Positions 9,806 through 19,201 of a stretch of DNA of 64,000 bases are shown one piece after another; the first letter of the stretch is position 1, and each line of letters begins with the position of its first letter. Location of the stretch: assembly GCA_028868855.1 (NCBI GenBank), contig JAGWTR010000013.1:1-64000 (forward strand), given 5' to 3'. The notes under the pieces are model-generated. The model saw only the letters and a program-made list of their open reading frames with translations, had not been told where the DNA came from and did no database searches. The stretch is from Burkholderiales bacterium (GTDB lineage Bacteria; Pseudomonadota; Gammaproteobacteria; Burkholderiales; Burkholderiaceae_C). The position numbers and the translations under genes are program-made.

Positions 9806-12800
9806 ATGGATCAATCATCGCAGGAGCGAGTCAATCGTCGCGCCACTCACTGGAAGTCGCTGGCCTGGGTGACCTTCGCCGCCGGGCTGGTGGTGACGCT
9901 GCTGACTTGGTACCACGCCGCTCGCACCGAGCAGCTTGAAGCCGACGCGGCGTTCAAACAGGCGGCACTGGACAGCAACCGCCGCCTCACCGACACCATC
10001 GAACGTCAAGTGGCCCTGTTGGGTGGCTTCCAGTCCCTGTTCCTGGCCACCGAGTCGGTGAGCCGGACCGACTTTCACCGCCACTACGCCACGCGGGACA
10101 TCGACAGCGCGTTTCCCGGCCTGCTGGCCGTGCAATACGCCCGCCTGGTGCCGCCTGCTGCGCAACCGGGCGTTGGCGCTGAGCGCCTCGTTGTCAACTA
10201 TGTGGAGCCGGCCGCTGCCAATACCGAACTGCCGAACTACGACCACTTTGCCGCGGACGACGAGCGCCGCGCCGCCGCGCTGGACGCCCGCGACGCCGGC
10301 AAACCCATCGCGTCCCCCCCCCTGACCCTGGTGGCGGGCAAGGCGCCCCATGCGCGCGGCCTGGTGATCTTTGCGCCCATCTACCGGCCGCAGCAAGCCG
10401 TCGATTCGGTCGAACAACGCCGCGCGGCCTTTTCCGGGGTCATTGTCGCGGCCATCGCGACCGACGCCGTGCTGGCGTCCATTGCCCCCACCGGCGACTG
10501 GAGCGAACTCCGCTGGCAGGTGCGCGACATCGGTCGCAGCGACAGCGTCACGCCGGGCACCGCAAAGCAGAGCCTGTTCGACACCGCCGCGTTGAGCCGC
10601 ACCGCCTTTGCATCGGACCGCCCGCCGGCCGATAACGACCGTCTCGTCCAGACCGTCCATGTGGCTGGGCGCCGCTGGGAATTGACGCTGACACGCCCCG
10701 CCGTGCACCCCCTGTGGCGGCCCTGGCCGCTGGCGCTGCTGGCCGGCGGCATCGTGGCCTCCTTGGGCTTGAGTTTGGCGCTGCGCACCCTCGCCACCCG
10801 GTACAGCCACGCCATGCGCCTGGCCCAACGCCTGAGCAGCCATGCCCGTGCCAGCGAAAAACACCTGCGCTCGGTGCTCGACAACACCGTCGACGGCATC
10901 GTCACCTTCAACGAAGCCGGCACCGTCCTGGGCGCCAACACCGCCATCTCCAAAATATTCGGCGTTGGCGAGGACCAGCTCGTCGGGCAAGCCCTCAGCC
11001 GCCTGATTCCGTCCATCCGCAGCCACGGGCTGGATCAATCGATGGAAGATTTCCTGATGATGAGTCCGCGCGGCAAGCTGGACAGCTCACGCCGACGCAT
11101 CGAGGGCCGCCGTCAGGACGGGAGCACCGTCCCGCTGGAGTTGGCCGTCAGCACCATGGACAACGAAGGCGAGAAGCAATACGTGGGCATCTTGCGCGAC
11201 CTGAGCTCCGAGCAGCTGGCCGAGGAATCGTTTCTGGAGGCGCAACGCCAGCTCAGCGAAGTCGACGAGATGCGCCGTGTCATCGTGCACAACGCGCCTT
11301 ATGCCATTTTTGTGCTCAACCGCCATGGTGTCATCCAGACCGTCAACCCGGCCGGCGAAGCCCTGCTGGGTTACAAATCTCAGGACCTGATCGGCCAAAG
11401 CACCACAGAGCGCTTCTTTGATCCCGAAGAAGTGAAGGAGCGCGCCCGCATGCTGGCGCTGCGACTGAATCGGCCCGTGGAAGACTTGCAGGTGCTGGCC
11501 CACTTGGCCGGCGAATCGCCGGGCGTGTCCAGCGAGTGGACGCTGGTGCGCGCCGATGGTCGCCACCTGACCGCCGAAATTTCCGTCACCTTGCTGCACA
11601 ACGAGGCCGACCAGATGACCGGCTACCTGGCCATGGCCTCGGACGTGAGCTCGCGCCGCGAAGCCGAAAACCAGCTGCAACACCTGGCCCTGCACGACTC
11701 GCTAACGGGCCTGCCCAACCGGAACATGCTGCAAGAGCAGCTCAAGGCCTCGCTGACGTTGGCCGAGCGCGATGGCAACAGCCTGGCGCTGATGTTCCTC
11801 GACCTGGACCGTTTCAAGAAGATCAACGACACCCTGGGCCACCACATTGGCGACAGCATGCTGATCGAAGTGGCACGCCGTCTGCGCTCGGAGATGCGGA
11901 CCTCCGACATCGTGGCCCGCCTGGGCGGCGATGAGTTCGTGATCCTGCTGCCGCGCATCGCGCTGCCCGAAGATGGCGAGGTGGTCGCCCAAAAAGTACT
12001 GGAGCTGTTCATCGAGCCGCTGCGGGTGGGCCCCCACGAATTGCGCGTCACGCCCAGCGTGGGGCTGGTCATCTACCCCGCCCACGGCCATGACGCCATC
12101 ACCTTGATGCGCCACGCCGACCTGGCCATGTACCAGGCCAAGAGCAACGGGCGCAACCGGGTGCAGATGTACACCGATGTCATGGAGTCCCCGACGCTGG
12201 ACACCCTGCGCCTGGAAAACGACCTCTATAAAGCGCTCGAACGCGACGAGTTGCGCCTGCACTACCAGCCACAGTTCGACTGCATGAGCGGGCGCATCAC
12301 CGGCGCCGAGGCCCTGGTGCGCTGGGAACACGGCGGCAAGCTGGTCCCCCCCGCCGACTTCATCCCGCTGGCCGAAGAAACCGGGCTGATCATCCCGATG
12401 GGCGAATGGGTGTTGCGCCGCGCCTGCGCAAAAGCCCAGGCCTGGCGCGAGCGCAGCGGCTGGCCCATGCGCATCGCCGTGAACCTGTCGGCCATCCAGC
12501 TCGATCAGGTCGACATCGTGAGCCTGGTCGCCCAGGTGTTGCAAGACACCGGACTGCCCGCCACAGCCCTGGAGCTGGAAATCACCGAAAGCGTGGTCGT
12601 GCGCGAATCGCTGCGTGCCGCTGCCATCCTGACCCAGTTGCGCGCCCTGGGCGTGGCCATCGCCATTGACGACTTCGGCGTGGGCTATTCAAGCTTCTCG
12701 TATCTGCGCGAGCTACCCGTGGACCGGCTCAAGATGGACCGATCCTTCCTGGTGAATGTGCCCGAATCCGCCGGTGACAGCCGCCTGGCCGCCGCCCTGA

Positions 12801-13090
12801 TCGCCATGGCGCACCGCCTGGAGGTGGGCATCATTGCCGAAGGCGTCGAGACCGAAGAGCAGCATGAATTCCTGCGCGCCCACGGCTGCGACGAAAGCCA
12901 GGGCTACCACCTGGGTCGCCCGATGGCCGAGCCGGCGTTTGAGGCCTTGTTAATGGAGCACAGCCGCAACAGCGCAGCCAAGGATGCCCTGGCCAAGATC
13001 AATGCCTTGGCCGCATCGCCGCGCATGGGCAAGCCGCAGGCCAAGGCGACCAGTCCGATCGCTCAGCGCAGGTCAAGCAAGGACGTCTAG
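9806..13090 (+). CDS. CHASE-PAS-PAS-GGDEF-EAL c-di-GMP signalling protein
   Basis: A 1094-residue membrane sensor with both cyclic-di-GMP synthase and phosphodiesterase domains. Domain order: TM1 (about 19-36), periplasmic CHASE domain (about 70-240), TM2 (about 303-328), two PAS domains (about 350-470 and 485-600), GGDEF domain (about 625-790) and EAL domain (about 805-1050). The synthase motif is intact (GGDEF at 707-711) and is preceded by an RTSD inhibitory I-site five residues upstream. The hydrolase motif is intact (EAL at 835-837), with DDFG and EGVET further on. Either activity is therefore possible. A terminator-like hairpin lies just before the start, and the gene converges on a DUF1631 gene with a 4-base overlap. 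Confidence 0.95.
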   Translation: MDQSSQERVNRRATHWKSLAWVTFAAGLVVTLLTWYHAARTEQLEADAAFKQAALDSNRRLTDTIERQVALLGGFQSLFLATESVSRTDFHRHYATRDIDSAFPGLLAVQYARLVPPAAQPGVGAERLVVNYVEPAAANTELPNYDHFAADDERRAAALDARDAGKPIASPPLTLVAGKAPHARGLVIFAPIYRPQQAVDSVEQRRAAFSGVIVAAIATDAVLASIAPTGDWSELRWQVRDIGRSDSVTPGTAKQSLFDTAALSRTAFASDRPPADNDRLVQTVHVAGRRWELTLTRPAVHPLWRPWPLALLAGGIVASLGLSLALRTLATRYSHAMRLAQRLSSHARASEKHLRSVLDNTVDGIVTFNEAGTVLGANTAISKIFGVGEDQLVGQALSRLIPSIRSHGLDQSMEDFLMMSPRGKLDSSRRRIEGRRQDGSTVPLELAVSTMDNEGEKQYVGILRDLSSEQLAEESFLEAQRQLSEVDEMRRVIVHNAPYAIFVLNRHGVIQTVNPAGEALLGYKSQDLIGQSTTERFFDPEEVKERARMLALRLNRPVEDLQVLAHLAGESPGVSSEWTLVRADGRHLTAEISVTLLHNEADQMTGYLAMASDVSSRREAENQLQHLALHDSLTGLPNRNMLQEQLKASLTLAERDGNSLALMFLDLDRFKKINDTLGHHIGDSMLIEVARRLRSEMRTSDIVARLGGDEFVILLPRIALPEDGEVVAQKVLELFIEPLRVGPHELRVTPSVGLVIYPAHGHDAITLMRHADLAMYQAKSNGRNRVQMYTDVMESPTLDTLRLENDLYKALERDELRLHYQPQFDCMSGRITGAEALVRWEHGGKLVPPADFIPLAEETGLIIPMGEWVLRRACAKAQAWRERSGWPMRIAVNLSAIQLDQVDIVSLVAQVLQDTGLPATALELEITESVVVRESLRAAAILTQLRALGVAIAIDDFGVGYSSFSYLRELPVDRLKMDRSFLVNVPESAGDSRLAAALIAMAHRLEVGIIAEGVETEEQHEFLRAHGCDESQGYHLGRPMAEPAFEALLMEHSRNSAAKDALAKINALAASPRMGKPQAKATSPIAQRRSSKDV

Positions 13091-15378
13091 CTCAGCAAAC
13101 GCTCGGGATCGGCATCGAGCTTGGCCAAGGCATCCCGGGTGGCGCGCACCGTGAGGGATTCGTCCTCCACAGGCACCAACAGGCCGGCCTGCAAAAACGC
13201 CCCCAGGCGATGCAACTGAAACAACACGCCGCGCCCCTGCGGCGTCACGAACAGGGCCAATTGCTTTTGCAGGCCCGACCAGGCGAACTGCACCGCCTCC
13301 TGGGTGCCCCGGTAATCCAGCTGGAACCAGGCGCCAATTTGCAACTCGCGCGCCCAGGCCAGCATGGCGGGGGTGGGCAGCGTGCCGCCATCGGCCACCA
13401 CTTCCAGATCGTGACTTTCATGGCCGGACAGGTCGCGCAGGGTCTGCTCGTCCAGTTCGACATCGGCCAGATTGGGCAGGATTTCGTCGAGGGCCTCCAA
13501 GCGCTCGGTGACTTCCTTCAGGTGTGCCGACGAGATCGTGGCCGAGCGTGCGGAAAACGCCGCCGCCAAGGCCGTGTTGAGTACATGCACTTGCTCGTCC
13601 TGTTTTTCGATGGACATGCCGGTGCGCGACATGCCATCACGCACCGTCTTGAGCAAGGGCGGCAGGCGGCGCAGCACGTCGGCGCGGTCCTCGCGTGAAT
13701 GCTTGGCGGCGGCCGACCAGATCAGATCAGCAGCCGCCCGCTTGAGTACGCGGGTCTCTTCACTGGAGGGGCTGGTCTGCACGGCACTGTGGGCCAGGAC
13801 ATCGGCCCAGACACGGAACAGAAAGTCGCGGATGCCTTCATGCACGGGCACGTCTTGCAGCATCTTGCGCAATTCGATGGTGTATTGAATGGCCCAGGTT
13901 TCGCGCTGCTCGACCTGCTGAGCCAGAGACACGCCCTTGCGGCTGGCTTCGTTGTCGTCGCGGAAATAGCGTTCCAGGAATTTCTCAAATTCGATCAGCA
14001 CCGTCTGGAACACGCGCCGACCGGTGTCGGGATAGGCCTCCACCACCTGCACGATGCGCTTGATCTCGCCGGGCAAGGTGTCTTCCCCCTCGCGCGGCGC
14101 GGTGGCAAAGCCCATGACACAGGAACCCATGCGGTCGATCAGGGCGCGCGCAGGGTGGTCGATGGTGGCAAAGAAATCCGGCTCGGTGACGGCCACGCGC
14201 AGCACTGGCATCTGCAAACGCGCAAACCAGACGCGGATGCTGGCCGGCAGGCGCTCTTCGGTCAGGATGCTTTGAAACAACAGCGCCACGATCTCGATGA
14301 TGGCCCGCTCCGTGGGCGTGCTGGCCGCTTTTTTGAGGGCCTGTTTGCTCGCCAGCAAGTCCTGCAACAAGCCCTCAGGCGCTCCCGCGTACTCGCCCTG
14401 CCCGGATTCGATGTGCCGCAGCACGATCTGGTTGGCGGCCTCAATGGCGTGTCCGAGTGCCGGCGTCATGGGGATCGTTGTCGGCGCCGCACCCTGCGCA
14501 TGCGTGGGCGCGAACCCAGGCACCTTCTGCGCGACGAACTGATTGAGCTTGCCCAACACCATTTGCGGCGCCACTGCCGGGCGCCGCAATTCTGCGGACT
14601 GGGTCATCTGCCGGGTTTCTTCATGGGAGTCGCCCATGGGCTGCATCCCGCTGTTGCCCAGCTGCGAGGCACGGCCCACCACACCAGGGGTGGTGGCGCC
14701 ACCCGCCGAGCGGGACGTGATGCTGGGCGCCACCCCGGTGTCTTTGGCGCGACGAATGAAGGGGCGCAAGTCAATGTCGGGCTTGACGCCATGGTCCAGC
14801 AAGAAATGGTTGGCGTCGTGATAGGCCTCTTGCGCCAGCAAAGTCACCTCGCTGTGCAGCACTGTTTGCAAGGTCTTCCAGTGGGCCTCTCCCAAGCCAG
14901 CGTCCAGCCAACTGTCCATCAGCCAGCGGGCCAGCACTTGCGGCCGCAACACGTCGCCGGCGGCCTCCACCGCTGCGGCAGACCCCGCCTCCAGGGCGCT
15001 CAGGCGCGAACACAGGTCGGTGTACTCCCAGCCAGCCTGATCGGCAATGGTCTGCCCCAGACGCGAGACCATCATGTCGTGTTCGACCGCGCTGTTTTCG
15101 ACCAGGCTGAATTCAGCCGCATTAGTACCCTGGCCGATGGGTTTGGTGTCCAGTGGCCGCGCCAGACGTACCGCCGTCAGGGCCGCCTGCATCCGCTGCC
15201 CCAAGCCCTGGCGCCAGACGTCTAGGCACAGCGGCATGTCGAGCACCAGGTCGCGGCGCCGCATGTACAAGGCCGGTTCGGCGGTCTGCGAGGCCAGCAG
15301 CTTGGCGCCTTCAGCGCAGGCCAGCACCAGACCAGGCGCCCCCCGAAACAGGGTCTCCAGATAGGTTTTCCTGGCCAT
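13087..15378 (-). CDS. DUF1631 family protein
   Basis: A protein of about 763 residues that I assign to DUF1631, a proteobacterial family of unknown function. It is rich in acidic and helical segments with no signal peptide or membrane span. The last 130 residues (after about 650) are beta-rich (LQIGAWFQLDYRG, LFVTPQGRGVLFQL) and resemble a PilZ-like barrel, but without the RxxxR and (D/N)xSxxG binding motifs. The ATG at 15378 is preferred over the one at 15414 because the intervening codons look non-coding; neither has a clear ribosome-binding site. Its stop shares CTAG with the convergent GGDEF-EAL gene. Confidence 0.75.
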   Translation of the reverse strand: MARKTYLETLFRGAPGLVLACAEGAKLLASQTAEPALYMRRRDLVLDMPLCLDVWRQGLGQRMQAALTAVRLARPLDTKPIGQGTNAAEFSLVENSAVEHDMMVSRLGQTIADQAGWEYTDLCSRLSALEAGSAAAVEAAGDVLRPQVLARWLMDSWLDAGLGEAHWKTLQTVLHSEVTLLAQEAYHDANHFLLDHGVKPDIDLRPFIRRAKDTGVAPSITSRSAGGATTPGVVGRASQLGNSGMQPMGDSHEETRQMTQSAELRRPAVAPQMVLGKLNQFVAQKVPGFAPTHAQGAAPTTIPMTPALGHAIEAANQIVLRHIESGQGEYAGAPEGLLQDLLASKQALKKAASTPTERAIIEIVALLFQSILTEERLPASIRVWFARLQMPVLRVAVTEPDFFATIDHPARALIDRMGSCVMGFATAPREGEDTLPGEIKRIVQVVEAYPDTGRRVFQTVLIEFEKFLERYFRDDNEASRKGVSLAQQVEQRETWAIQYTIELRKMLQDVPVHEGIRDFLFRVWADVLAHSAVQTSPSSEETRVLKRAAADLIWSAAAKHSREDRADVLRRLPPLLKTVRDGMSRTGMSIEKQDEQVHVLNTALAAAFSARSATISSAHLKEVTERLEALDEILPNLADVELDEQTLRDLSGHESHDLEVVADGGTLPTPAMLAWARELQIGAWFQLDYRGTQEAVQFAWSGLQKQLALFVTPQGRGVLFQLHRLGAFLQAGLLVPVEDESLTVRATRDALAKLDADPERLLS

Positions 15379-15481
15379 GAGGGCCAGCGTACGAGACGAG
15401 CCTATGGATGCCATGTGGTCGATAAATCAAAACAGGCGCCATGCCAAGCCGCCCGTTTGCATGTTGTATTGCTGCCCAACT

Positions 15482-16507
15482 CTACACCACCGCTCCGGAG
15501 TTGGGATCGTTGGGATCGACCTCTTTTCTGGCGTTTTTCATGAGGTCTTCACGGGTCACGCCCAACCACATGGCAATGGCTGCCGCGACAAACACCGAGG
15601 AGTAGATGCCAAACAGAATGCCGATCGTCAGCGCCACGGCAAAGTAATGCAGGGTCGGGCCGCCAAAAATCAACATGGCCAGCACCATCATCTGCGTGGA
15701 CCCGTGGGTGATGATCGTGCGGCTCGTGGTGCTGGTGATGGCGTGGTTGATGACCTGCTCGGTGCTGAGTTTGCGGAAGCGGCGGAAGGTTTCACGGATG
15801 CGGTCAAAAATCACCACCGACTCGTTGACCGAGTAGCCCAGCACGGCCAGCACGGCCGCCAGCACCGACAGCGAGAACTCCCACTGGAAGAAGGCGAAAA
15901 AGCCCAGGATGATGATGACGTCGTGCAAGTTGGCGATGATGGCCGCGACCGAGAACTTCCACTCGAAGCGGAAGGCGAGGTAAATCATGATGCCGGCCAC
16001 GGAGGCCAGCAGGGCCAGTGCGCCATCGCGGGCCAGTTCGCTGCCAACCTGGGGCCCCACGAACTCGCTGCGCTGCAGGTTCACCACCGTTTGAGCACCG
16101 CTTCGGCACACTTGGTGGCCCGAGGCCTCACCGGCCATGGCGGCCTGGGTGCCCACCTCGCCTTTTTCGGCCTGGCACAGGGCGCCAAACACGCGTTGCA
16201 CCACCTCGGCCTGCTTCATGTTCTGGCGCAGCGGCAGACGGATCAGCACGTCGCGCGAGGTGCCGAAGTTCTGCACCTGCACTTCGCCAAAATTAAGCGT
16301 TTCGACGGCGCCGCGAACCCGCCCGAGGTCGGCGCTTTGCGCGTACTGCACCTCGATGACTGAGCCGCCCGTGAATTCAATCGACAAGTGCAGGCCGCGG
16401 GTGACCAGAAAGAACACCGCCGCAGCAAAGGTCAGGAACGAGATGAGGTTGAAAATCAGCGCATGCCGCATGAACGGGATGTCGCGCTTGATGCGGAAAA
16501 ATTCCAT
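15482..16507 (-). CDS. secF: Protein translocase subunit SecF
   Basis: Membrane partner of SecD that uses the proton gradient to help Sec translocation and release of exported proteins. The N-terminal membrane helix (about 17-37) is followed by SIEFTGGSVIEVQY, the conserved start of the periplasmic domain. Five further helices follow, including the conserved LGYSVNESVVIFDRIRE block. The length of 341 is slightly above the E. coli protein (323). It lies 28 bases after secD in a yajC-secD-secF operon. Confidence 0.97.
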   Translation of the reverse strand: MEFFRIKRDIPFMRHALIFNLISFLTFAAAVFFLVTRGLHLSIEFTGGSVIEVQYAQSADLGRVRGAVETLNFGEVQVQNFGTSRDVLIRLPLRQNMKQAEVVQRVFGALCQAEKGEVGTQAAMAGEASGHQVCRSGAQTVVNLQRSEFVGPQVGSELARDGALALLASVAGIMIYLAFRFEWKFSVAAIIANLHDVIIILGFFAFFQWEFSLSVLAAVLAVLGYSVNESVVIFDRIRETFRRFRKLSTEQVINHAITSTTSRTIITHGSTQMMVLAMLIFGGPTLHYFAVALTIGILFGIYSSVFVAAAIAMWLGVTREDLMKNARKEVDPNDPNSGAVV

Positions 16508-16535
16508 GACGTGCGTCCTTCAGTGGGGCGTCGGT

Positions 16536-18464
16536 TCAGTGAGCGGCAGAGTCGCCGTTGTTGGACAAGTCGGTCGAGACCTCCGCCGAGGTCTGACCTG
16601 GGTTGGCGGCCGGCTTCCAGACCTGGCCAATCGACACGCCCTTCAGCTTCTTCTGGCGGCCATACCAGAAGTTGACCAAACCGCGTGAGAAGAACACGGC
16701 CGAGAACATGGAGGTCAGGATGCCCAGGCAGTGCACCACGGCAAAGCCGCGCACCGGCCCGGAGCCGAAGGTCAGCAGCGCCACGCCCACGATCAGGGTG
16801 GTGACGTTGGAGTCCAGGATGGTGGCCCAGGCATGCTCGTAGCCGGCCTGGATGGCCGATTGCGGCGCGGCGCCATTGCGCAACTCTTCACGCACCCGCT
16901 CGTTGATCAGCACGTTGGCGTCGATGGCCATGCCCAGGGTCAGGGCGATGGCCGCGATGCCCGGCAGGGTCAAGGTGGCTTGCAGCATGGACAGCACCGC
17001 CACCAGCAGCAGCAAGTTGACCGCCAGCGCCAGTGTCGAGAACACGCCAAACAGCAGGTAGTACAGCATCATGAACACGGCGATGGCGCTGAAGCCATAG
17101 ACCAGGCTGTGAAAGCCCTGTGCGATGTTCTCGGCGCCCAGGCTGGGGCCGACGGTGCGCTCTTCAATGATGTCCATCGGCGCAGCCAGCGAACCGGCGC
17201 GCAACAGCAAGGCGGTGTCGGCGGCTTCTTCGGGCGTCATGTGGCCCGAGATCTGCACGCGCCCGCCCGAGATTTCCGAGCGGATGACCGGGGCGGTCAC
17301 GACCTCGCCCTTGCCCTTTTCGAACAGGATGATGGCCATGCGCTTGCCGATGCTCTCGCGCGTCACGTCGCGGAAGATGCGGGCACCGCGCGCATCCAGA
17401 GTCAGGTGCACGGCGGCTTCGTGGTTTTCGTCGTAGCCGGGCTGGGCGTCGGTCAGGTTGTCACCCGTGAGCACCACCTGGCGCTTGACGATGATGGGCA
17501 CGCCACCGCGTTCGGCATAGCGTTCGGTGCCAAACGGCACGGCGCCGCCCGACAGGGCCGCGTGCGCCTCGGTGCTGTCATCGACCATGCGCACTTCCAG
17601 GGTGGCCGTGCGCCCGATGATGTCCTTGGCCTTGGCCGTGTCCTGCACACCAGGCAACTGCACCACCACACGGTCCAGGCCTTGTTGCTGAATGACGGGC
17701 TCGGACACCCCCAGCTCATTGATGCGGTTGTGCAGCGTGGTGATGTTCTGCTTGAGCGCCTGCTCTTGAATCGTGCGCTCAGACTGGGGTTTGAGCTGGC
17801 CAACGATGGTCACGTCGCCGCTGCCGCCCAAATCGGTGCCGTCGGTCCATTGCAGATCGGGCAAGGCGTCTTGCACCACCGTGCGGCCGGCCTTGCGCGC
17901 GGCGTCGTCACGAAAGCGCACGATGATCGCTGCGCCATCGCGGCGGATGCCTCCGTGGCGGATGTCCTTGTCGCGCAGCAGGGAGCGGATGTCGCCGCTC
18001 AGGCTTTCAATCTTCTGGGTCAGCGCGCCCTTCATGTCCACCTGCATCAGGAAGTGCACGCCACCGCGCAGGTCCAGGCCGAGGTACATGGGTTGGGCGT
18101 GCAGGCTGCGCAGCCACTGGGGCGAGCGCGACAACAGGTTCAGCGCGACGATGTAGCGCGGATCGGTGGGGTCCGGATTGAAGGCGTGCGTGATGACGTC
18201 GCGCGCCTTGAGCTGGGTGTCCGTGTCCGTGAACCGCGCCTTGATGGAGTTGCCGTCAAACTCGACGAAGTCGGCGTTCAAGCCCGCTGCCTTGAGGGCG
18301 GCTTCCACCCGAGGCACGGCATCGCTACCGAGCTTGACCGTGGACTTGCCGCTGGACAACTGCACGGCCGGCGCCTCGCCAAAGAAATTGGGCAGGGTAT
18401 AGATAAAGCCGACCAGCAGGGCCAGGGCAATGATCAGGTGCTTCCACCAGGGGTAGCGGTTCAT
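16536..18464 (-). CDS. secD: Protein translocase subunit SecD
   Basis: RND-type accessory subunit of the SecYEG channel, 642 residues. One N-terminal helix (about 9-27) leads to a large periplasmic domain containing LGLDLRGGVHFLMQVD. Five C-terminal helices include AIDANVLINERVREEL, the conserved charged block in TM4. It is encoded 21 bases after yajC and 28 bases before secF, the standard arrangement. Confidence 0.97.
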   Translation of the reverse strand: MNRYPWWKHLIIALALLVGFIYTLPNFFGEAPAVQLSSGKSTVKLGSDAVPRVEAALKAAGLNADFVEFDGNSIKARFTDTDTQLKARDVITHAFNPDPTDPRYIVALNLLSRSPQWLRSLHAQPMYLGLDLRGGVHFLMQVDMKGALTQKIESLSGDIRSLLRDKDIRHGGIRRDGAAIIVRFRDDAARKAGRTVVQDALPDLQWTDGTDLGGSGDVTIVGQLKPQSERTIQEQALKQNITTLHNRINELGVSEPVIQQQGLDRVVVQLPGVQDTAKAKDIIGRTATLEVRMVDDSTEAHAALSGGAVPFGTERYAERGGVPIIVKRQVVLTGDNLTDAQPGYDENHEAAVHLTLDARGARIFRDVTRESIGKRMAIILFEKGKGEVVTAPVIRSEISGGRVQISGHMTPEEAADTALLLRAGSLAAPMDIIEERTVGPSLGAENIAQGFHSLVYGFSAIAVFMMLYYLLFGVFSTLALAVNLLLLVAVLSMLQATLTLPGIAAIALTLGMAIDANVLINERVREELRNGAAPQSAIQAGYEHAWATILDSNVTTLIVGVALLTFGSGPVRGFAVVHCLGILTSMFSAVFFSRGLVNFWYGRQKKLKGVSIGQVWKPAANPGQTSAEVSTDLSNNGDSAAH

Positions 18465-18485
18465 GGTTGAGGTCCTTGAGACTCT

Positions 18486-18812
18486 TTATTTGTAGCTGCC
18501 TTTGGGCAGCACCTGAATGACCGCCGAACGCTGCACTTGCAGCTCGGTGCCGGCCGCCACTTCAAGGCTGATAAAGGTGTCGCCGAGCTTGGTGATCTTG
18601 CCGATCACGCCGCCCTGGGTGACCACCTCATCGCCCTTGACGAGGTTTTCCAGCAGGGCCTTGACCTCTTTCTGGCGCTTCATCTGCGGGCGGATCATCA
18701 CGAAGTACAGGACCACGATCATGACGATGGGCAGCAGCATGCTGTTGAAGAGACCGGCAGGGCCGCTGGCGGCTGGCGCGGCGGCCTGGGCATAGGCGTT
18801 GGAGATGAACAT
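18486..18812 (-). CDS. yajC: Preprotein translocase subunit YajC
   Basis: Small single-span membrane protein (108 residues) that associates with SecDF and YidC. The ATG at 18812 follows an AAGGAA ribosome-binding site; a longer frame upstream has no support. The membrane helix is at about 23-43, followed by the conserved IRPQMKRQKE and a KGDEVVTQGGVIGKI stretch. The usual upstream tgt/queA genes are absent; ybeD and a D,D-carboxypeptidase gene take their place. Confidence 0.96.
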   Translation of the reverse strand: MFISNAYAQAAAPAASGPAGLFNSMLLPIVMIVVLYFVMIRPQMKRQKEVKALLENLVKGDEVVTQGGVIGKITKLGDTFISLEVAAGTELQVQRSAVIQVLPKGSYK

Positions 18813-18903
18813 GGTGAATTCCTTCAAACAAAAGGCTCGCCCAAAGAGCAAGCCAAATCCGATCGATTGTATGCGGGGGGTGTGACTGGGCGCGCAGGCC
18901 CCG

Positions 18904-19191
18904 TCAGAGAACGTACTTGACCAGCGGATGCCCTGTCAGCGCCCGGTAGAGATTGTCGAGCTGCTCGCGACTGGTGGCCGTCACCGTGACGGTCAGGCCC
19001 AGGTACTTGCCACCGCTGCTGGGTCGCTGCTCCAGGGTGGCGGGGTCAAACGTGGGGTCGTGCTGAACCACCACCGCCACGATGGCCTCGACCAAGGCGG
19101 CATCGTGCAGCCCCATCACCTTGATGGGAAAGGCGCTGGGGAACTGGATCAGTGATTCTGGCGGGGGACTAGAGGGTGAGGGCGTTGCCAT
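18904..19191 (-). CDS. YbeD/DUF493 family protein
   Basis: A 95-residue protein of the DUF493 (YbeD) family, an ACT-like small fold of uncertain, possibly regulatory, function. The ATG at 19191 has an AAGGAG site at good distance. Landmarks are the QFPSAFPIKVMG strand, the KYLGLTVTVTATS strand and the C-terminal ALTGHPLVKYVL. It follows the D,D-carboxypeptidase gene by 10 bases. In E. coli the order is dacA-ybeD-lipB-lipA; here the lip genes lie about 14 kb away beside dprA. Confidence 0.9.
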   Translation of the reverse strand: MATPSPSSPPPESLIQFPSAFPIKVMGLHDAALVEAIVAVVVQHDPTFDPATLEQRPSSGGKYLGLTVTVTATSREQLDNLYRALTGHPLVKYVL

Positions 19192-19201
19192 GGCGGGCTC
19201 C

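Noticed and set aside
16731-18470. Large plus-strand open frame of 579 codons
   Set aside because: Antisense to secD. GC-rich third positions on the real strand create long stop-free frames on the other; the translation is low-complexity Gln/His/Arg/Gly text with no family match.
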